From positions 930,001 to 994,000 of the forward strand of contig NZ_CP033077.1 of assembly GCF_003716875.1 (NCBI RefSeq): a stretch of DNA of 64,000 nt, given 5' to 3'. Under the pieces are notes generated by a model. That model did not search any database, was not told the origin of the DNA, and saw only the letters and a program-made list of their open reading frames with translations. Source of the DNA: Vibrio zhugei (GTDB taxonomy: Bacteria > Pseudomonadota > Gammaproteobacteria > Enterobacterales > Vibrionaceae). This document shows, piece after piece, positions 9,918 through 18,534 of this stretch (position 1 is its first letter; each line of letters starts with the position of its first letter). The translations under genes and the position numbers were made by a program.

Positions 9918-10781
9918 TTATTTGGATTGTGCTGGGTGAGTCACCCAGTCGACAAATAAGGTGGCCGCAAGCAAGTCTGCGGCGCCACCCGGTGATGCGT
10001 GTAACGCGATCATGTCGCGGTCGAGTTGTTGCAATCGCGCCATGCCTTGTGATGTGCTCACGCCACCTTGCGCAAGAATGTCACGGCTGCATTGCTGCAA
10101 GTGCATTTGACCGGCCAGTCCGGCACGGTGTAACACGCAGGTGTCGGTCAAGTGGGCAGTGAGTGACAACAGCGCATTGAGCTGCGCTTCTGTTTCACTA
10201 TGGCCGAGCCGACGGCTATGCTGCAAAGTAGGCAGAGCATGGCGCGTAATGGCAGGAAAGCCGAGCTGGGCTTGCTGCTTGGCACCATTGACTTGGTAGT
10301 GATTGCTTGCACGCTGCCCTTTGCTAAAGGTGACAGGCGCATGGCGATCCTCAATCTGTGCTAACTGCCCCGCGAGCTGGCAAATATGGGTCGCAGATTG
10401 GCACGCCTTGCCTGTCATGGTTGTGGCGGTGCTTAACAGCCCTAGCGCCCAAATAGCACCGCGATGCGTATTGACCCCATGGGTTTCTGCCAGCATGCAA
10501 GCTTCTGCTTCGCGGCCAATGCGGCCAATGGTTTCTCGCAACCATTGCGACACAGGTTGACCGTCGCCCGCCGCCGCCATTTCAGTAAAATAGGGCGTGA
10601 GGCAAGAGGCAGAGCGAATCATAAGCGCCAAATCTAAGTCATCATGAGAACCGTTATTTTGAGCATCGACTAGCCCAGGTTTTGGCGTTAAGCGAGCTTC
10701 GGCAATTAAGGCAGCTTGTGCATACTCACCGATGTATTGCTGTGCCGAATGACGGTTGCTATGGCTCTGATTACTTTGCAT
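9918..10781 (-). CDS. mdcB: MdcB, triphosphoribosyl-dephospho-CoA synthase
   Basis: This is a CitG/MdcB-family protein with AEARLTPKPGLVDAQNNGSHDDLDLALM, HRGAIWALGLL and the C-terminal SPGGAADLLAATLFVDWV. It condenses ATP with dephospho-CoA, releasing adenine, to make the precursor that MdcG attaches to the carrier domain. The ATG at 10781 is five bases beyond the mdcA stop and is preferred. An in-frame ATG at 10826 would overlap mdcA by 41 bases. Confidence 0.93.
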   Translation of the reverse strand: MQSNQSHSNRHSAQQYIGEYAQAALIAEARLTPKPGLVDAQNNGSHDDLDLALMIRSASCLTPYFTEMAAAGDGQPVSQWLRETIGRIGREAEACMLAETHGVNTHRGAIWALGLLSTATTMTGKACQSATHICQLAGQLAQIEDRHAPVTFSKGQRASNHYQVNGAKQQAQLGFPAITRHALPTLQHSRRLGHSETEAQLNALLSLTAHLTDTCVLHRAGLAGQMHLQQCSRDILAQGGVSTSQGMARLQQLDRDMIALHASPGGAADLLAATLFVDWVTHPAQSK

Positions 10782-10785
10782 AGGA

Positions 10786-12441
10786 TCACCAGCTACGGAA
10801 TTTGGCGGGTGGCTCGTATAAGCCATCGGACCATTTCACAAGGTCTGCCACACTTTTCGCGGCGAGTAATGAGCGATTGGCATCACTGCGTTTGATGCCC
10901 AAATCTTCCGGTGTTGCGACTTTGCCCGCGTCACGGAATGCTTTGATTTGTGCTTGTGTTACTCGTTGCCCAAAGGGTGAGACACCAGCGACTGCGCAAA
11001 TCAAGGCTTTACGCTCTTCCATGTCTTTCGCCATATAGAGGTAAGCAATGCCTTCTTCGGTTAAAAGGTGGGTCACGTCATCGCCATAAATCATGACAGG
11101 GGCGGTCGCCATGCCTGCTTTTTTGGCGACGTCGACGGCATCCAACTGGTCGACAAAGGTGGAGGTCGCCCCGTCTTGATACGTCTCGACGCTTTGCACG
11201 ACCAATTTGCGACCTTTAACAATGTCGTGTTGTTTTTCTTCATCGGTAATCATGTTAAGCCACGCATCACTGGCGTGACGACGGCCACGTGGATCGTGTC
11301 CCATGTTTGGTGCGCCGCCAAAGCCGGCCAAGCGGCCATGTGTGACGGTGGATGAATTACCTTCCGGATCCATTTGCAGGGTTGAGCCAATGAACATGTC
11401 GGCGGCGTATTGCCCAGCCAGTTGACACATCGTGCGGTTTGAGCGCATCGAGCCATCGGGTCCGGTGAAGAACACATCCGAACGTTCTGCCGCGTATTTT
11501 TCCATACCCAGTTCGCCACCGAAGGAATGAACGGTTTCGACCCAACCAGACTCAATGGCAGGAATGAGGGTGGGGTGAGGATTCAATGTCCAGTGTTTGC
11601 AGATTTTGCCCTTGAGTCCCAACTGTTCACCGTAGGTGGGCAATAACAACTCGATGGCGGCGGTATTAAAGCCAATCCCATGATTTAACGTTTGTACGCC
11701 GTGTTTGGCATAAATGCCTTTAATCGCCATCATCGCCATTAAAATATGGGTGTCTTTAATCAGGCGTGGGTCACGAGTAAAGAGTGGCTCGATATAGAAC
11801 GCTTGGTCCGCTTGGACAACGAAATCGACCCAGTCACCGGGAATGTCGACGCGATCTAACTCCTCGGTCTGGGTGACGATTTCGTTCACCTGAGCGATGA
11901 CCAATCCGTCTTTGAATGCTGGCGCTTCGACCAGTGCTGGCGTGTCTTCAGTGGAGGCGCCAGTATAGAGATTGCCGTACTGGTCGGCTTTGAAGCCGCA
12001 CACTAAAGCAACGTTGGGAATGAGGTCAGCGTAGAGGCGGGCGTATAATTCAATGTACGTGTGGATAGCGCCAATTTCTAATAAGCCATCTTCCAGCATT
12101 TGTGCCACACGCACACTTTGTGGGCCAGCAAAGGCAAAATCGAGTTTACTGGCGATGCCTTTTTCAAAAATATTCATGTGCGATGGCAAGCTGACGCTTG
12201 GCATAATCATATGCAGATCATGAACGCTTTCCGGATTCACCTTCTCGAGCATGCGTGCTAAGAAATCCGCTTGTTTTTGGTTATTGCCTTCGAGGACAAC
12301 CCGATCGTTAGGTTTGATCAAATGCTCCAACGCTTCAACGATGTGCGCCGTTGGGAGAACCTTGCCATCGGCCAGATGAGCAACGCTGGCAACGCGTGCC
12401 TGTTTCTCAGCTCGTTTGGTGGTCCATTGTTTTCTCGACAT
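10786..12441 (-). CDS. mdcA: MdcA, malonate decarboxylase alpha subunit (ACP transferase)
   Basis: The 551-residue first gene of the operon encodes the acetyl-S-ACP:malonate ACP transferase. It carries the family's long CoA-transferase-like sequence, for example VLEGNNQKQADFLARML, GIGFNTAAIELLLPTYGEQLGLKGK, SFGGELGMEKYAAERSDVF and GGAPNMGHDPRGRRHAS. It exchanges acetate for malonate on the carrier domain, closing the catalytic cycle. An AAGAAGGTG ribosome site precedes the ATG. The promoter must lie in 12442-12650, upstream of this gene. Confidence 0.95.
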   Translation of the reverse strand: MSRKQWTTKRAEKQARVASVAHLADGKVLPTAHIVEALEHLIKPNDRVVLEGNNQKQADFLARMLEKVNPESVHDLHMIMPSVSLPSHMNIFEKGIASKLDFAFAGPQSVRVAQMLEDGLLEIGAIHTYIELYARLYADLIPNVALVCGFKADQYGNLYTGASTEDTPALVEAPAFKDGLVIAQVNEIVTQTEELDRVDIPGDWVDFVVQADQAFYIEPLFTRDPRLIKDTHILMAMMAIKGIYAKHGVQTLNHGIGFNTAAIELLLPTYGEQLGLKGKICKHWTLNPHPTLIPAIESGWVETVHSFGGELGMEKYAAERSDVFFTGPDGSMRSNRTMCQLAGQYAADMFIGSTLQMDPEGNSSTVTHGRLAGFGGAPNMGHDPRGRRHASDAWLNMITDEEKQHDIVKGRKLVVQSVETYQDGATSTFVDQLDAVDVAKKAGMATAPVMIYGDDVTHLLTEEGIAYLYMAKDMEERKALICAVAGVSPFGQRVTQAQIKAFRDAGKVATPEDLGIKRSDANRSLLAAKSVADLVKWSDGLYEPPAKFRSW

Positions 12442-12655
12442 AAGACACCTTCTTGGTATGAGGGATATAACGCTACGTGGAGTAGCTCCGTGAAACCATC
12501 ATACGAGGATGAGATCGTTATAAAATGAGCATAAATGAGGGTTCTATATACAAAAAGTGATAATGTTTTTTATGAACCAAGACAAGGAGATGGGGGGCTG
12601 GTTGGTCGATTTGTCTGCGCGGATGGCGCCAGAGATGTGGTATTTCAGAGAAGTC

Positions 12656-12686
12656 GAAGGCCTAATCGGACGAGGTTTAGGCCTTC
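12656..12686 (-). terminator. Hairpin 3' of the RNA methyltransferase gene
   Basis: The arms GAAGGCCTAA (12656-12665) and TTAGGCCTTC (12677-12686) form a perfect 10-bp inverted repeat just beyond the stop of the minus-strand methyltransferase gene. The downstream T content is modest, so termination may be weak. The remainder of 12442-12726 holds the mdcA promoter; I see no gene in it. Confidence 0.5.
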
Positions 12687-12726
12687 AGAATACACCGCGA
12701 GAGTTGCCGTGTTGGTGGCGGTTGAC

Positions 12727-13245
12727 TTAAGGGCGTGATTTGACCTTTAAGCGGTTTCTATTATCACGATTGGCAATGACTTGTTGCTGATCGTCGATGT
12801 CCCCTAAGGTTTTCGCGAGCCTATCGTAAAGCACAACATTGGCGGTTGCCGCGAGGTTCATGCATCCGTTGGTGGGAACGTACACAACGTGATCCGCTTG
12901 GTCCACCACTTGTTGTGGTAAGGAGCCATCTTCAGGGCCAAACACATAAATGGCGTGCTGCGGGTGGACAAACTCTGGTAATGAGGTGGCGCCAACGGCT
13001 AACTCAACACAGACAATTTTGACATCGTCACTGAGATTGTCCGTCAGATTGTCGCTATTAACCAACTCAATCCGCGATTTTACCTTCTTCGTATCCGTTT
13101 GTAGTTTTACTGCACGGTTATAACGTACGCCGTTATAACGCACTTGGGTGGCGTCGTAACAGCCAGCTGCCCGCATGACAGCCCCAACATTGGCGGGACT
13201 TTTCGGGTTATATAGGCCGATAATGACCGTGGACTCTGTTGTCAT
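12727..13245 (-). CDS. SpoU/TrmH (SPOUT) family RNA methyltransferase
   Basis: The 172-residue protein shows the three SPOUT motifs of SpoU-type 2'-O-ribose methyltransferases: NVGAVMRAAG near the N-terminus, YVFGPEDGSLP, and NLAATANVVLYDRL. The last two form the trefoil knot that binds S-adenosylmethionine. It should methylate a ribose 2'-OH in tRNA or rRNA; the exact target cannot be read from the sequence. The protein is short, lacking an added substrate-binding domain. Confidence 0.85.
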   Translation of the reverse strand: MTTESTVIIGLYNPKSPANVGAVMRAAGCYDATQVRYNGVRYNRAVKLQTDTKKVKSRIELVNSDNLTDNLSDDVKIVCVELAVGATSLPEFVHPQHAIYVFGPEDGSLPQQVVDQADHVVYVPTNGCMNLAATANVVLYDRLAKTLGDIDDQQQVIANRDNRNRLKVKSRP

Positions 13246-13615
13246 TGTGGTTCTTCTTCTGTTCTATTTGAAAATGGAGCCTGAGATCCGCTCACATACC
13301 CGCAGATTATTGATCGAACCCGCGCGAAGTGCTACGACTGAATGAGCCTCGTTGTGATAATGACGGAGCATGAGAGACGTCGAAAGCTGGCGGTACGGTG
13401 AGGATACGGCTTGATTCATGAGGGGCGTGACCCATGTATCGCTACTTTTTTTCGTGCCAATTCTCAAGGTATATCGATCTAATTATTCGTTTTTTATGAA
13501 AATTTATGAAAAAGAGTGATGCAGACCTAACCCTAGAACATCGCGTGACAAAAGTCGTGTTCCATCCGGAGTTTACAATGTTAATCTATTGATCTTATTT
13601 TGATTTTTTCATCTA
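13246..13615. other. Intergenic region without a supported gene
   Basis: This 370-base region separates the methyltransferase from the divergent glycerate operon. A 67-codon minus-strand frame at 13264-13467 has no family resemblance and no convincing ribosome site, so I do not call it. The AT-rich part (13480-13615) should contain the promoter of the permease-kinase operon. Confidence 0.5.
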
Positions 13616-13633
13616 TTGTTGTGGATATCGATC

Positions 13634-14899
13634 ATGACTGAGGTTTCAACTCTGGGGGCGTTGGTTGCCCTGATTATTGCGATTGGTTTGATTTTAAAAC
13701 ATGTCCCGCCCGCCTATGGCATGATCATTGGGGCGTTAGTTGGCGGTGTGGTTGGCGGCGTGTCACTCACGGATACCGTGCAACTGATGATTGGCGGAGC
13801 GCAAGGCATCGTCACCTCAGTGTTGCGCATTCTTGCCGCTGGGGTGTTAGCCGGCGTGCTGATTGAATCGGGCGCCGCGACAGCGATTGCTGAAACCATC
13901 GTCAAAAAGACGGGGGAAACGCGGGCGCTGTTTGCCTTGGCGTTAGCGACGATGATTCTTACTGCGGTTGGGGTGTTTGTGGATGTGTCGGTGATCACCG
14001 TCGCGCCGATTGCCTTAGCCATTGGTCATCGTGCAAAGCTTTCCAAAACAGCGATTTTGCTGGCCATGATTGGGGGCGGTAAAGCGGGGAATGTCATGTC
14101 GCCGAACCCTAACGCGATCGCCGCGGCTGATGCTTTCCATGTCCCATTAACCTCGGTCATGGCGGCCGGGGTGATTCCGGGGTTATGTGGTGTGGTAATG
14201 GCGTATTATATTGCCAAGCGTCTTGTTAATACAGGCAGTCCAGTTCAGCAACATGAAGTGGTCGCCGTCGACTATTCGACGTTGCCGTCGTTCGTAGCGG
14301 CCATGGTAGCACCGGTTGTGGCGATCGCATTATTGGCCCTGCGACCGATTGCCAACATCAATGTTGATCCCCTCATTGCGCTGCCGTTGGGAGGCATGAT
14401 CGGAGCGATGGCGATGGGGCGCTTTAAACGGCTCAATCAGTTTGCTGTCTCGGGGTTAAATCGAATGGCGCCTGTCGCGATTATGTTATTAGGCACTGGG
14501 ACATTGGCTGGCATCATTGCCCATTCGCGCTTCAAAGAGGGCTTGATTGACGTATTAACCGTCTCTGGATTGCCGTCGTATTTACTGGCGCCTTTTTCTG
14601 GTGCGCTTATGTCGCTTGCTACCGCGTCGACGACTGCGGGCACTGCGGTTGCATCGAATGTATTTAGTCACACGATTTTAGATCTTGGTGTGCCTGCGTT
14701 GGCGGGCGCGGCAATGATTCACTCCGGTGCGACAGTTTTGGATCATATGCCCCATGGCAGCTTCTTTCATTCCACCGGAGGCTCGGTTCATATGAACATT
14801 CGAGAACGGTTAACACTGCTCCCTTATGAGTCAGCGGTTGGTCTCACGATCGCCTCGGTGTCTGTGCTCATTTTTGGTGTGTTTGGATGGTTTGTCTAA
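13634..14899 (+). CDS. GntP-family permease, probably glycerate or gluconate
   Basis: The membrane protein of about 420 residues has a dozen hydrophobic segments and GntP-family features such as GLILKHVPPAYGMIIGALVGG, GGGKAGNVMSPNPNAIAAADAFHVPLTSVMAAG and the C-terminal LDHMPHGSFFHSTGGSVHM. GntP carriers import gluconate and other hydroxy acids with protons. It is followed 15 bases later by a glycerate kinase, so D-glycerate is the likely substrate (inference). I prefer the ATG at 13634; an in-frame TTG at 13616 would add six residues. Confidence 0.87.
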   Translation: MTEVSTLGALVALIIAIGLILKHVPPAYGMIIGALVGGVVGGVSLTDTVQLMIGGAQGIVTSVLRILAAGVLAGVLIESGAATAIAETIVKKTGETRALFALALATMILTAVGVFVDVSVITVAPIALAIGHRAKLSKTAILLAMIGGGKAGNVMSPNPNAIAAADAFHVPLTSVMAAGVIPGLCGVVMAYYIAKRLVNTGSPVQQHEVVAVDYSTLPSFVAAMVAPVVAIALLALRPIANINVDPLIALPLGGMIGAMAMGRFKRLNQFAVSGLNRMAPVAIMLLGTGTLAGIIAHSRFKEGLIDVLTVSGLPSYLLAPFSGALMSLATASTTAGTAVASNVFSHTILDLGVPALAGAAMIHSGATVLDHMPHGSFFHSTGGSVHMNIRERLTLLPYESAVGLTIASVSVLIFGVFGWFV

Positions 14900-14914
14900 T
14901 CCTGAGGAGAAAAC

Positions 14915-16048
14915 ATGAAGATTGTCATTGCCCCAGATTCTTATAAAGAAAGTCTTACAGCCTTGGGTGTGGCTGAGGCGATAGAGTCAGGGTTTAAACA
15001 GATTTTTCCCGATGCGAGCTACATTAAATTGCCGATGGCAGATGGCGGAGAAGGCACGGTGCAATCACTGGTTGATGCGACAGGTGGACACATCATTCAC
15101 TGCTATGTCACCGGCCCGCTTGGCACACCGGTCGAGGCTTTTTACGGCGTGTTGGGTGATGGGCACACAGCCGTGATAGAAATGGCATCAGCTTCCGGTT
15201 TACAGCATGTGCCGATGGCGCAGCGGGACCCGCGGATCACCACCACTTATGGCACTGGAGAGCTGATTACAGCCGTTTTAGATCGTGGTATTCAACATAT
15301 CATCATTGGTATTGGGGGCAGTGCGACCAATGATGGTGGAGCCGGGATGGCACAGGCGTTGGGGATTAACATGCGCGATCACCACGGCAAAGAGATCGCC
15401 CATGGAGGCGGGGCGTTACATACGCTGGCGCAGATTGACATGTCGGGACTGGATGCGCGTTTGGCGACAACGCATATCGAAGTGGCGTGTGATGTGGACA
15501 ATCCATTATGTGGGCCGAGGGGCGCTTCCCAAGTCTTTGGTCCGCAAAAAGGGGCGACACCCGACATGGTCAAACAGCTTGATGATAACTTGGCGCATTT
15601 TGCTAAGGTGATGCAGCGTGATTTGGGACAAGATGTAAAAGACCTTGCGGGTGCTGGCGCGGCCGGGGGCTTAGGCGCCGCGTTACTTGGCTTGTTACAG
15701 GCCACTTTGAAGCCGGGCATTGATATCGTCATGGAGGCTGTAGATTTGGCGACTCATGTCGCTGACGCTGATTTGGTGATTACCGGCGAAGGGCGCATAG
15801 ACAGTCAAACTATCTATGGAAAGACGCCCGCAGGCGTCGCTCGGGTCGCGCAAGCGCATCATTGCCCGGTGATTGGTATCGCGGGCAGTCTTTCGTCAGA
15901 CTGTGGTGTGGTGCATGATTACGGCATTGACGCGGTATTCTCGGTGGTCAATGGTGCGGTGGATCTTGCCACGGCACTGAGTCACGCTTCGCAAAATATC
16001 ACGCTCACTGCACGTAATATCGCGGCGTTATATCGCTTACCACGTTAA
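14915..16048 (+). CDS. garK: Glycerate 2-kinase GarK/GlxK
   Basis: The 377-residue protein matches type-1 glycerate kinases over its whole length: MKIVIAPDSYKESLTAL, PMADGGEGTVQSLV, GIGGSATNDGGAGMAQALG, ACDVDNPLCGP, FGPQKGAT, GAGAAGGLGAALLG and VITGEGRIDSQT. It phosphorylates D-glycerate to 2-phosphoglycerate, feeding lower glycolysis. A CTGAGGAG ribosome site precedes the ATG. It shares an operon with the upstream GntP permease, and a hairpin terminator follows. Confidence 0.95.
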   Translation: MKIVIAPDSYKESLTALGVAEAIESGFKQIFPDASYIKLPMADGGEGTVQSLVDATGGHIIHCYVTGPLGTPVEAFYGVLGDGHTAVIEMASASGLQHVPMAQRDPRITTTYGTGELITAVLDRGIQHIIIGIGGSATNDGGAGMAQALGINMRDHHGKEIAHGGGALHTLAQIDMSGLDARLATTHIEVACDVDNPLCGPRGASQVFGPQKGATPDMVKQLDDNLAHFAKVMQRDLGQDVKDLAGAGAAGGLGAALLGLLQATLKPGIDIVMEAVDLATHVADADLVITGEGRIDSQTIYGKTPAGVARVAQAHHCPVIGIAGSLSSDCGVVHDYGIDAVFSVVNGAVDLATALSHASQNITLTARNIAALYRLPR

Positions 16049-16059
16049 GTTCGTGCTGC

Positions 16060-16099
16060 AAAAAAGCCCGCTGGAGCGTTTGCTCCTAGCGGGCTTTTT
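16060..16099. terminator. Bidirectional intrinsic terminator
   Basis: AAAAAGCCCGCTGGAGC and its partner GCTCCTAGCGGGCTTTTT form a strong GC-rich hairpin flanked by A and T runs. It serves garK on the plus strand and the convergent DUF2750 gene on the minus strand. Confidence 0.88.
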
Positions 16100-16118
16100 A
16101 ATCACACCATCTCGAGGG

Positions 16119-16499
16119 TTAGCGACGTTTGGCTTCGCGCTTTTGCAGTTCGAATTCAAACTCGTCAGGGTATAGGATAATGCCTTCCCCTTCTTGATCT
16201 GGGAACACAATGATCGAGAGTTCATCGTCTTCTAAACCGGTCGTCCAACGACTTTTCCATTTTGCCACTGAAATCGGTTCCGGTGTAAAACCTTCCCAGT
16301 CATCGGTCGCCCATTGCGCCGCATAATCGTGGCTTGGCCAGACTGGAACGCAGTCTTCGTCTTCGGCCGAGAGCAATACGCTGCCGTGTTCATCGATCAA
16401 CAACCAAATTTTATGATCGGTCGCGACCGCTTTAAAAAACAGATTCATTCGTTCCGTCGGATCTTTGGGAAGTTGGTCTAACGCGATTGTTGTGGTCAT
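16119..16499 (-). CDS. DUF2750-like small acidic protein
   Basis: The 126-residue soluble protein is rich in Asp, Glu and Trp, with the pattern RMNLFFKAVATDHKIWLLIDEHG and PVWPSHDYAAQWATDDWEG. This resembles the DUF2750 family of uncharacterised cytoplasmic proteins. The function is unknown. The gene is monocistronic and converges on garK. Confidence 0.72.
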   Translation of the reverse strand: MTTTIALDQLPKDPTERMNLFFKAVATDHKIWLLIDEHGSVLLSAEDEDCVPVWPSHDYAAQWATDDWEGFTPEPISVAKWKSRWTTGLEDDELSIIVFPDQEGEGIILYPDEFEFELQKREAKRR

Positions 16500-16723
16500 G
16501 CACAGCCCTTGCTTATTTGTGGAAACATTCCTAGCTAGTATAACGGTAGAGTCGGTGATCTCGAAAGCAGTTTGTCACAAACCGCAGCTATCGCGATGGC
16601 CGTGACACTCATGATACTGAGTATGAGGGACAGAGGGCAATCGGGTTTTTGTGGTTTACCTGATGAACGTGAGTGTTAAGATGAAATCATTATTGACAAC
16701 GTAATGAGCGTGAAAAGGAGCTT

Positions 16724-17359
16724 ATGATGTCGCAACACAGTCATTTCTATGAACCGCAGCATGGACATGGTTTAGCCCATGACCCGTTTAAAGCCATCAT
16801 CGCCCCACGGCCCATTGGTTGGATTTCATCGCGGTCGGCACAAGGGGTGGATAATCTAGCGCCCTACAGTTTTTTCAATGCATTTGCCAATACGCCTCCG
16901 ATCATTGGGTTCGCGAGTGCTGGCTGGAAAGACAGCGTGCGCAACATCCAAGAGACGGGTGAGTTTTGTTGGAATATGACCACGAGATCTTTGGCGGAGA
17001 AAATGAATCAAAGCTGCGCTCCAGTGCCATCGGAGGTCTCGGAATTTGAGCATAGTGGTTTAACGCCGGTGGCGTCGAAATTAGTCAACGTGGCGCGAGT
17101 CGCTGAAGCTCCCGTTTCCTTTGAATGCAAACTCACCCAATTAATCCAATTGCAATCGGCCAGTGCCGATGCGCTCGACAACTGGTTGGTTCTCGGTGAA
17201 GTCGTGGGCGTGCATATCGACAATCGCTTCCTCGAAGAAGGCGTCTTCCAAACCGTTAAAGCCCAGCCCGTCATGCGTGCTGGTGGGCCTTCGACGTACT
17301 TTGGCATCAGCGAGTCAACCGAGTTTCATCTGTTCCGTCCTCAGTATCCTCTTGATTAA
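16724..17359 (+). CDS. Flavin reductase-like FMN-binding split-barrel protein
   Basis: The 211-residue protein has the split-barrel signature KAIIAPRPIGWISSRSAQGVDNLAPYSFFNAFANTPPIIGFAS. The RPIGW and APYSFFN elements are typical of the flavin reductase family that binds FMN. Its length and C-terminal GGPSTYFGI put it in the broad group of oxidoreductase-like proteins whose substrates are mostly unknown. An AAAAGGAG site precedes two adjacent ATG codons; either may start. It is monocistronic. Confidence 0.82.
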   Translation: MMSQHSHFYEPQHGHGLAHDPFKAIIAPRPIGWISSRSAQGVDNLAPYSFFNAFANTPPIIGFASAGWKDSVRNIQETGEFCWNMTTRSLAEKMNQSCAPVPSEVSEFEHSGLTPVASKLVNVARVAEAPVSFECKLTQLIQLQSASADALDNWLVLGEVVGVHIDNRFLEEGVFQTVKAQPVMRAGGPSTYFGISESTEFHLFRPQYPLD

Positions 17360-17390
17360 AAAATCCTGTATACTGAGTGTCAAGACACGG

Positions 17391-17420
17391 AAGCGGGCTT
17401 TCATGGAAGTGAAAGCCCGC
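17391..17420 (+). terminator. Hairpin between the flavin reductase-like gene and corA
   Basis: AGCGGGCTTTCA and TGAAAGCCCGCT form a perfect 12-bp stem with a six-base loop (TGGAAG). There is only a short T stretch after it, so it may be a terminator for the upstream gene or part of the corA leader. Confidence 0.55.
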
Positions 17421-17507
17421 TGTCTTAATGGACGGATAAAATAAAGGACATCAATAAGAATAGGCACGAACAACGAGTCGACTCGTATTCAAGTAGAGGA
17501 GTATCAG

Positions 17508-18464
17508 ATGCTGCGATTTTTTAGAATCGAGCAGGGCGTGATTACCGCAATGCCAACCGATGAGTACAGCGATTTACGTGAATTTGTCGCTCAAGCCGAG
17601 TGGATTGATGCACATGACCCCACCGACGAAGAACGGTACTTAATCAGCTCGTTATGGAGTATGGAGCTCCCTGAGTCGAACGATGTGGATGAAATTGAAA
17701 CCTCAGCACGATGTTTCATTGACCAATCTGGTATTCACGTCCACTCGTTATTTTTATCGCCATCTGAGGGGCGGCATAACTCGGTAACGGTGGCGTGTAT
17801 TTTGCAAAAAAAGCGCTTAATCACGATTCGCGATGGTGATGTCGCCGATTTTCGCTTATTACGTTTGCGCGCTCGCCGCGGTCAGATTTATTGCAACGAT
17901 GTGGATAGTTTGCTGGTGACCTTGTTTGAGCAAAAAGTCGAGAACCATGCCGACCTTTTAGAAGACATTCATCGCCAGTTAGAGAAAGTCAGTCATGATG
18001 TGCTTGAGCGCGATGATGCGGATCTCGAGGATAGCATTAGTCAACTGGCACGCTTAGAAGACAGCAATGGTAAAATTCGCTTATGTTTGATGGATACTCA
18101 GCGCACCATTTCTTTCTTATTACGGAATTTAAAATCGCGTAATGAGCACCGTGAGACGTTTACCGAAGTGGGTCATGATATTGAAGCGCTCATGTCTCAT
18201 ACCACGTTTTTGTTCGATAAAATCAACTTTTTGATGGACTCGACTCAAGGTTTTATCAATATTGAACAAAACCAGATCATCAAAATATTCTCGATTGCTT
18301 CGGTGGTCTTTTTACCGCCGACAGTGATTGCCAGTATTTACGGGATGAACTTTCAGTTCATGCCGGAATTAACTTGGAAAGGCGGATATCCGTTTGCACT
18401 CGGTTTGATGCTGGCCTCGGGGTTTGCCCCGTATTGGTATTTCAAACGCAAAGGTTGGTTATAG
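17508..18464 (+). CDS. corA: CorA magnesium/cobalt channel
   Basis: The 318-residue protein follows E. coli CorA along its length: EIETSARCFIDQSGIHVHSLF, KIRLCLMDTQRTISFLLRN, GFINIEQNQIIKIFSIASVVFLPPT, then the signature YGMNFQFMPEL between two C-terminal membrane helices and a final FKRKGWL. It forms a pentameric inner-membrane channel for Mg2+ (also Co2+ and Ni2+). An AGAGGAG site precedes the ATG. It is monocistronic, with a terminator shared with the convergent symporter gene. Confidence 0.95.
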   Translation: MLRFFRIEQGVITAMPTDEYSDLREFVAQAEWIDAHDPTDEERYLISSLWSMELPESNDVDEIETSARCFIDQSGIHVHSLFLSPSEGRHNSVTVACILQKKRLITIRDGDVADFRLLRLRARRGQIYCNDVDSLLVTLFEQKVENHADLLEDIHRQLEKVSHDVLERDDADLEDSISQLARLEDSNGKIRLCLMDTQRTISFLLRNLKSRNEHRETFTEVGHDIEALMSHTTFLFDKINFLMDSTQGFINIEQNQIIKIFSIASVVFLPPTVIASIYGMNFQFMPELTWKGGYPFALGLMLASGFAPYWYFKRKGWL

Positions 18465-18482
18465 CCAGACGCGATAAAAATA

Positions 18483-18515
18483 AACAGGGCGAGTTCATCA
18501 CGAACTCGCCCTGTT
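18483..18515. terminator. Shared hairpin terminator between corA and the sodium symporter gene
   Basis: AACAGGGCGAGTTC and GAACTCGCCCTGTT form a perfect 14-bp stem with a five-base loop. On the minus strand it is followed by TTTATTTTTAT, a good termination tract for the symporter operon; on the plus strand the tract is weaker. Confidence 0.82.
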
Positions 18516-18534
18516 GTGTATTGGGCCGATGCGT

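Noticed and set aside
12535..12738. 67-codon plus-strand ORF upstream of mdcA
   Set aside because: Overlaps a hairpin and the mdcA promoter region and shows no protein-like composition.
13264..13467. 67-codon minus-strand ORF
   Set aside because: No family resemblance, no ribosome site, and it lies in a promoter region; probably fortuitous.
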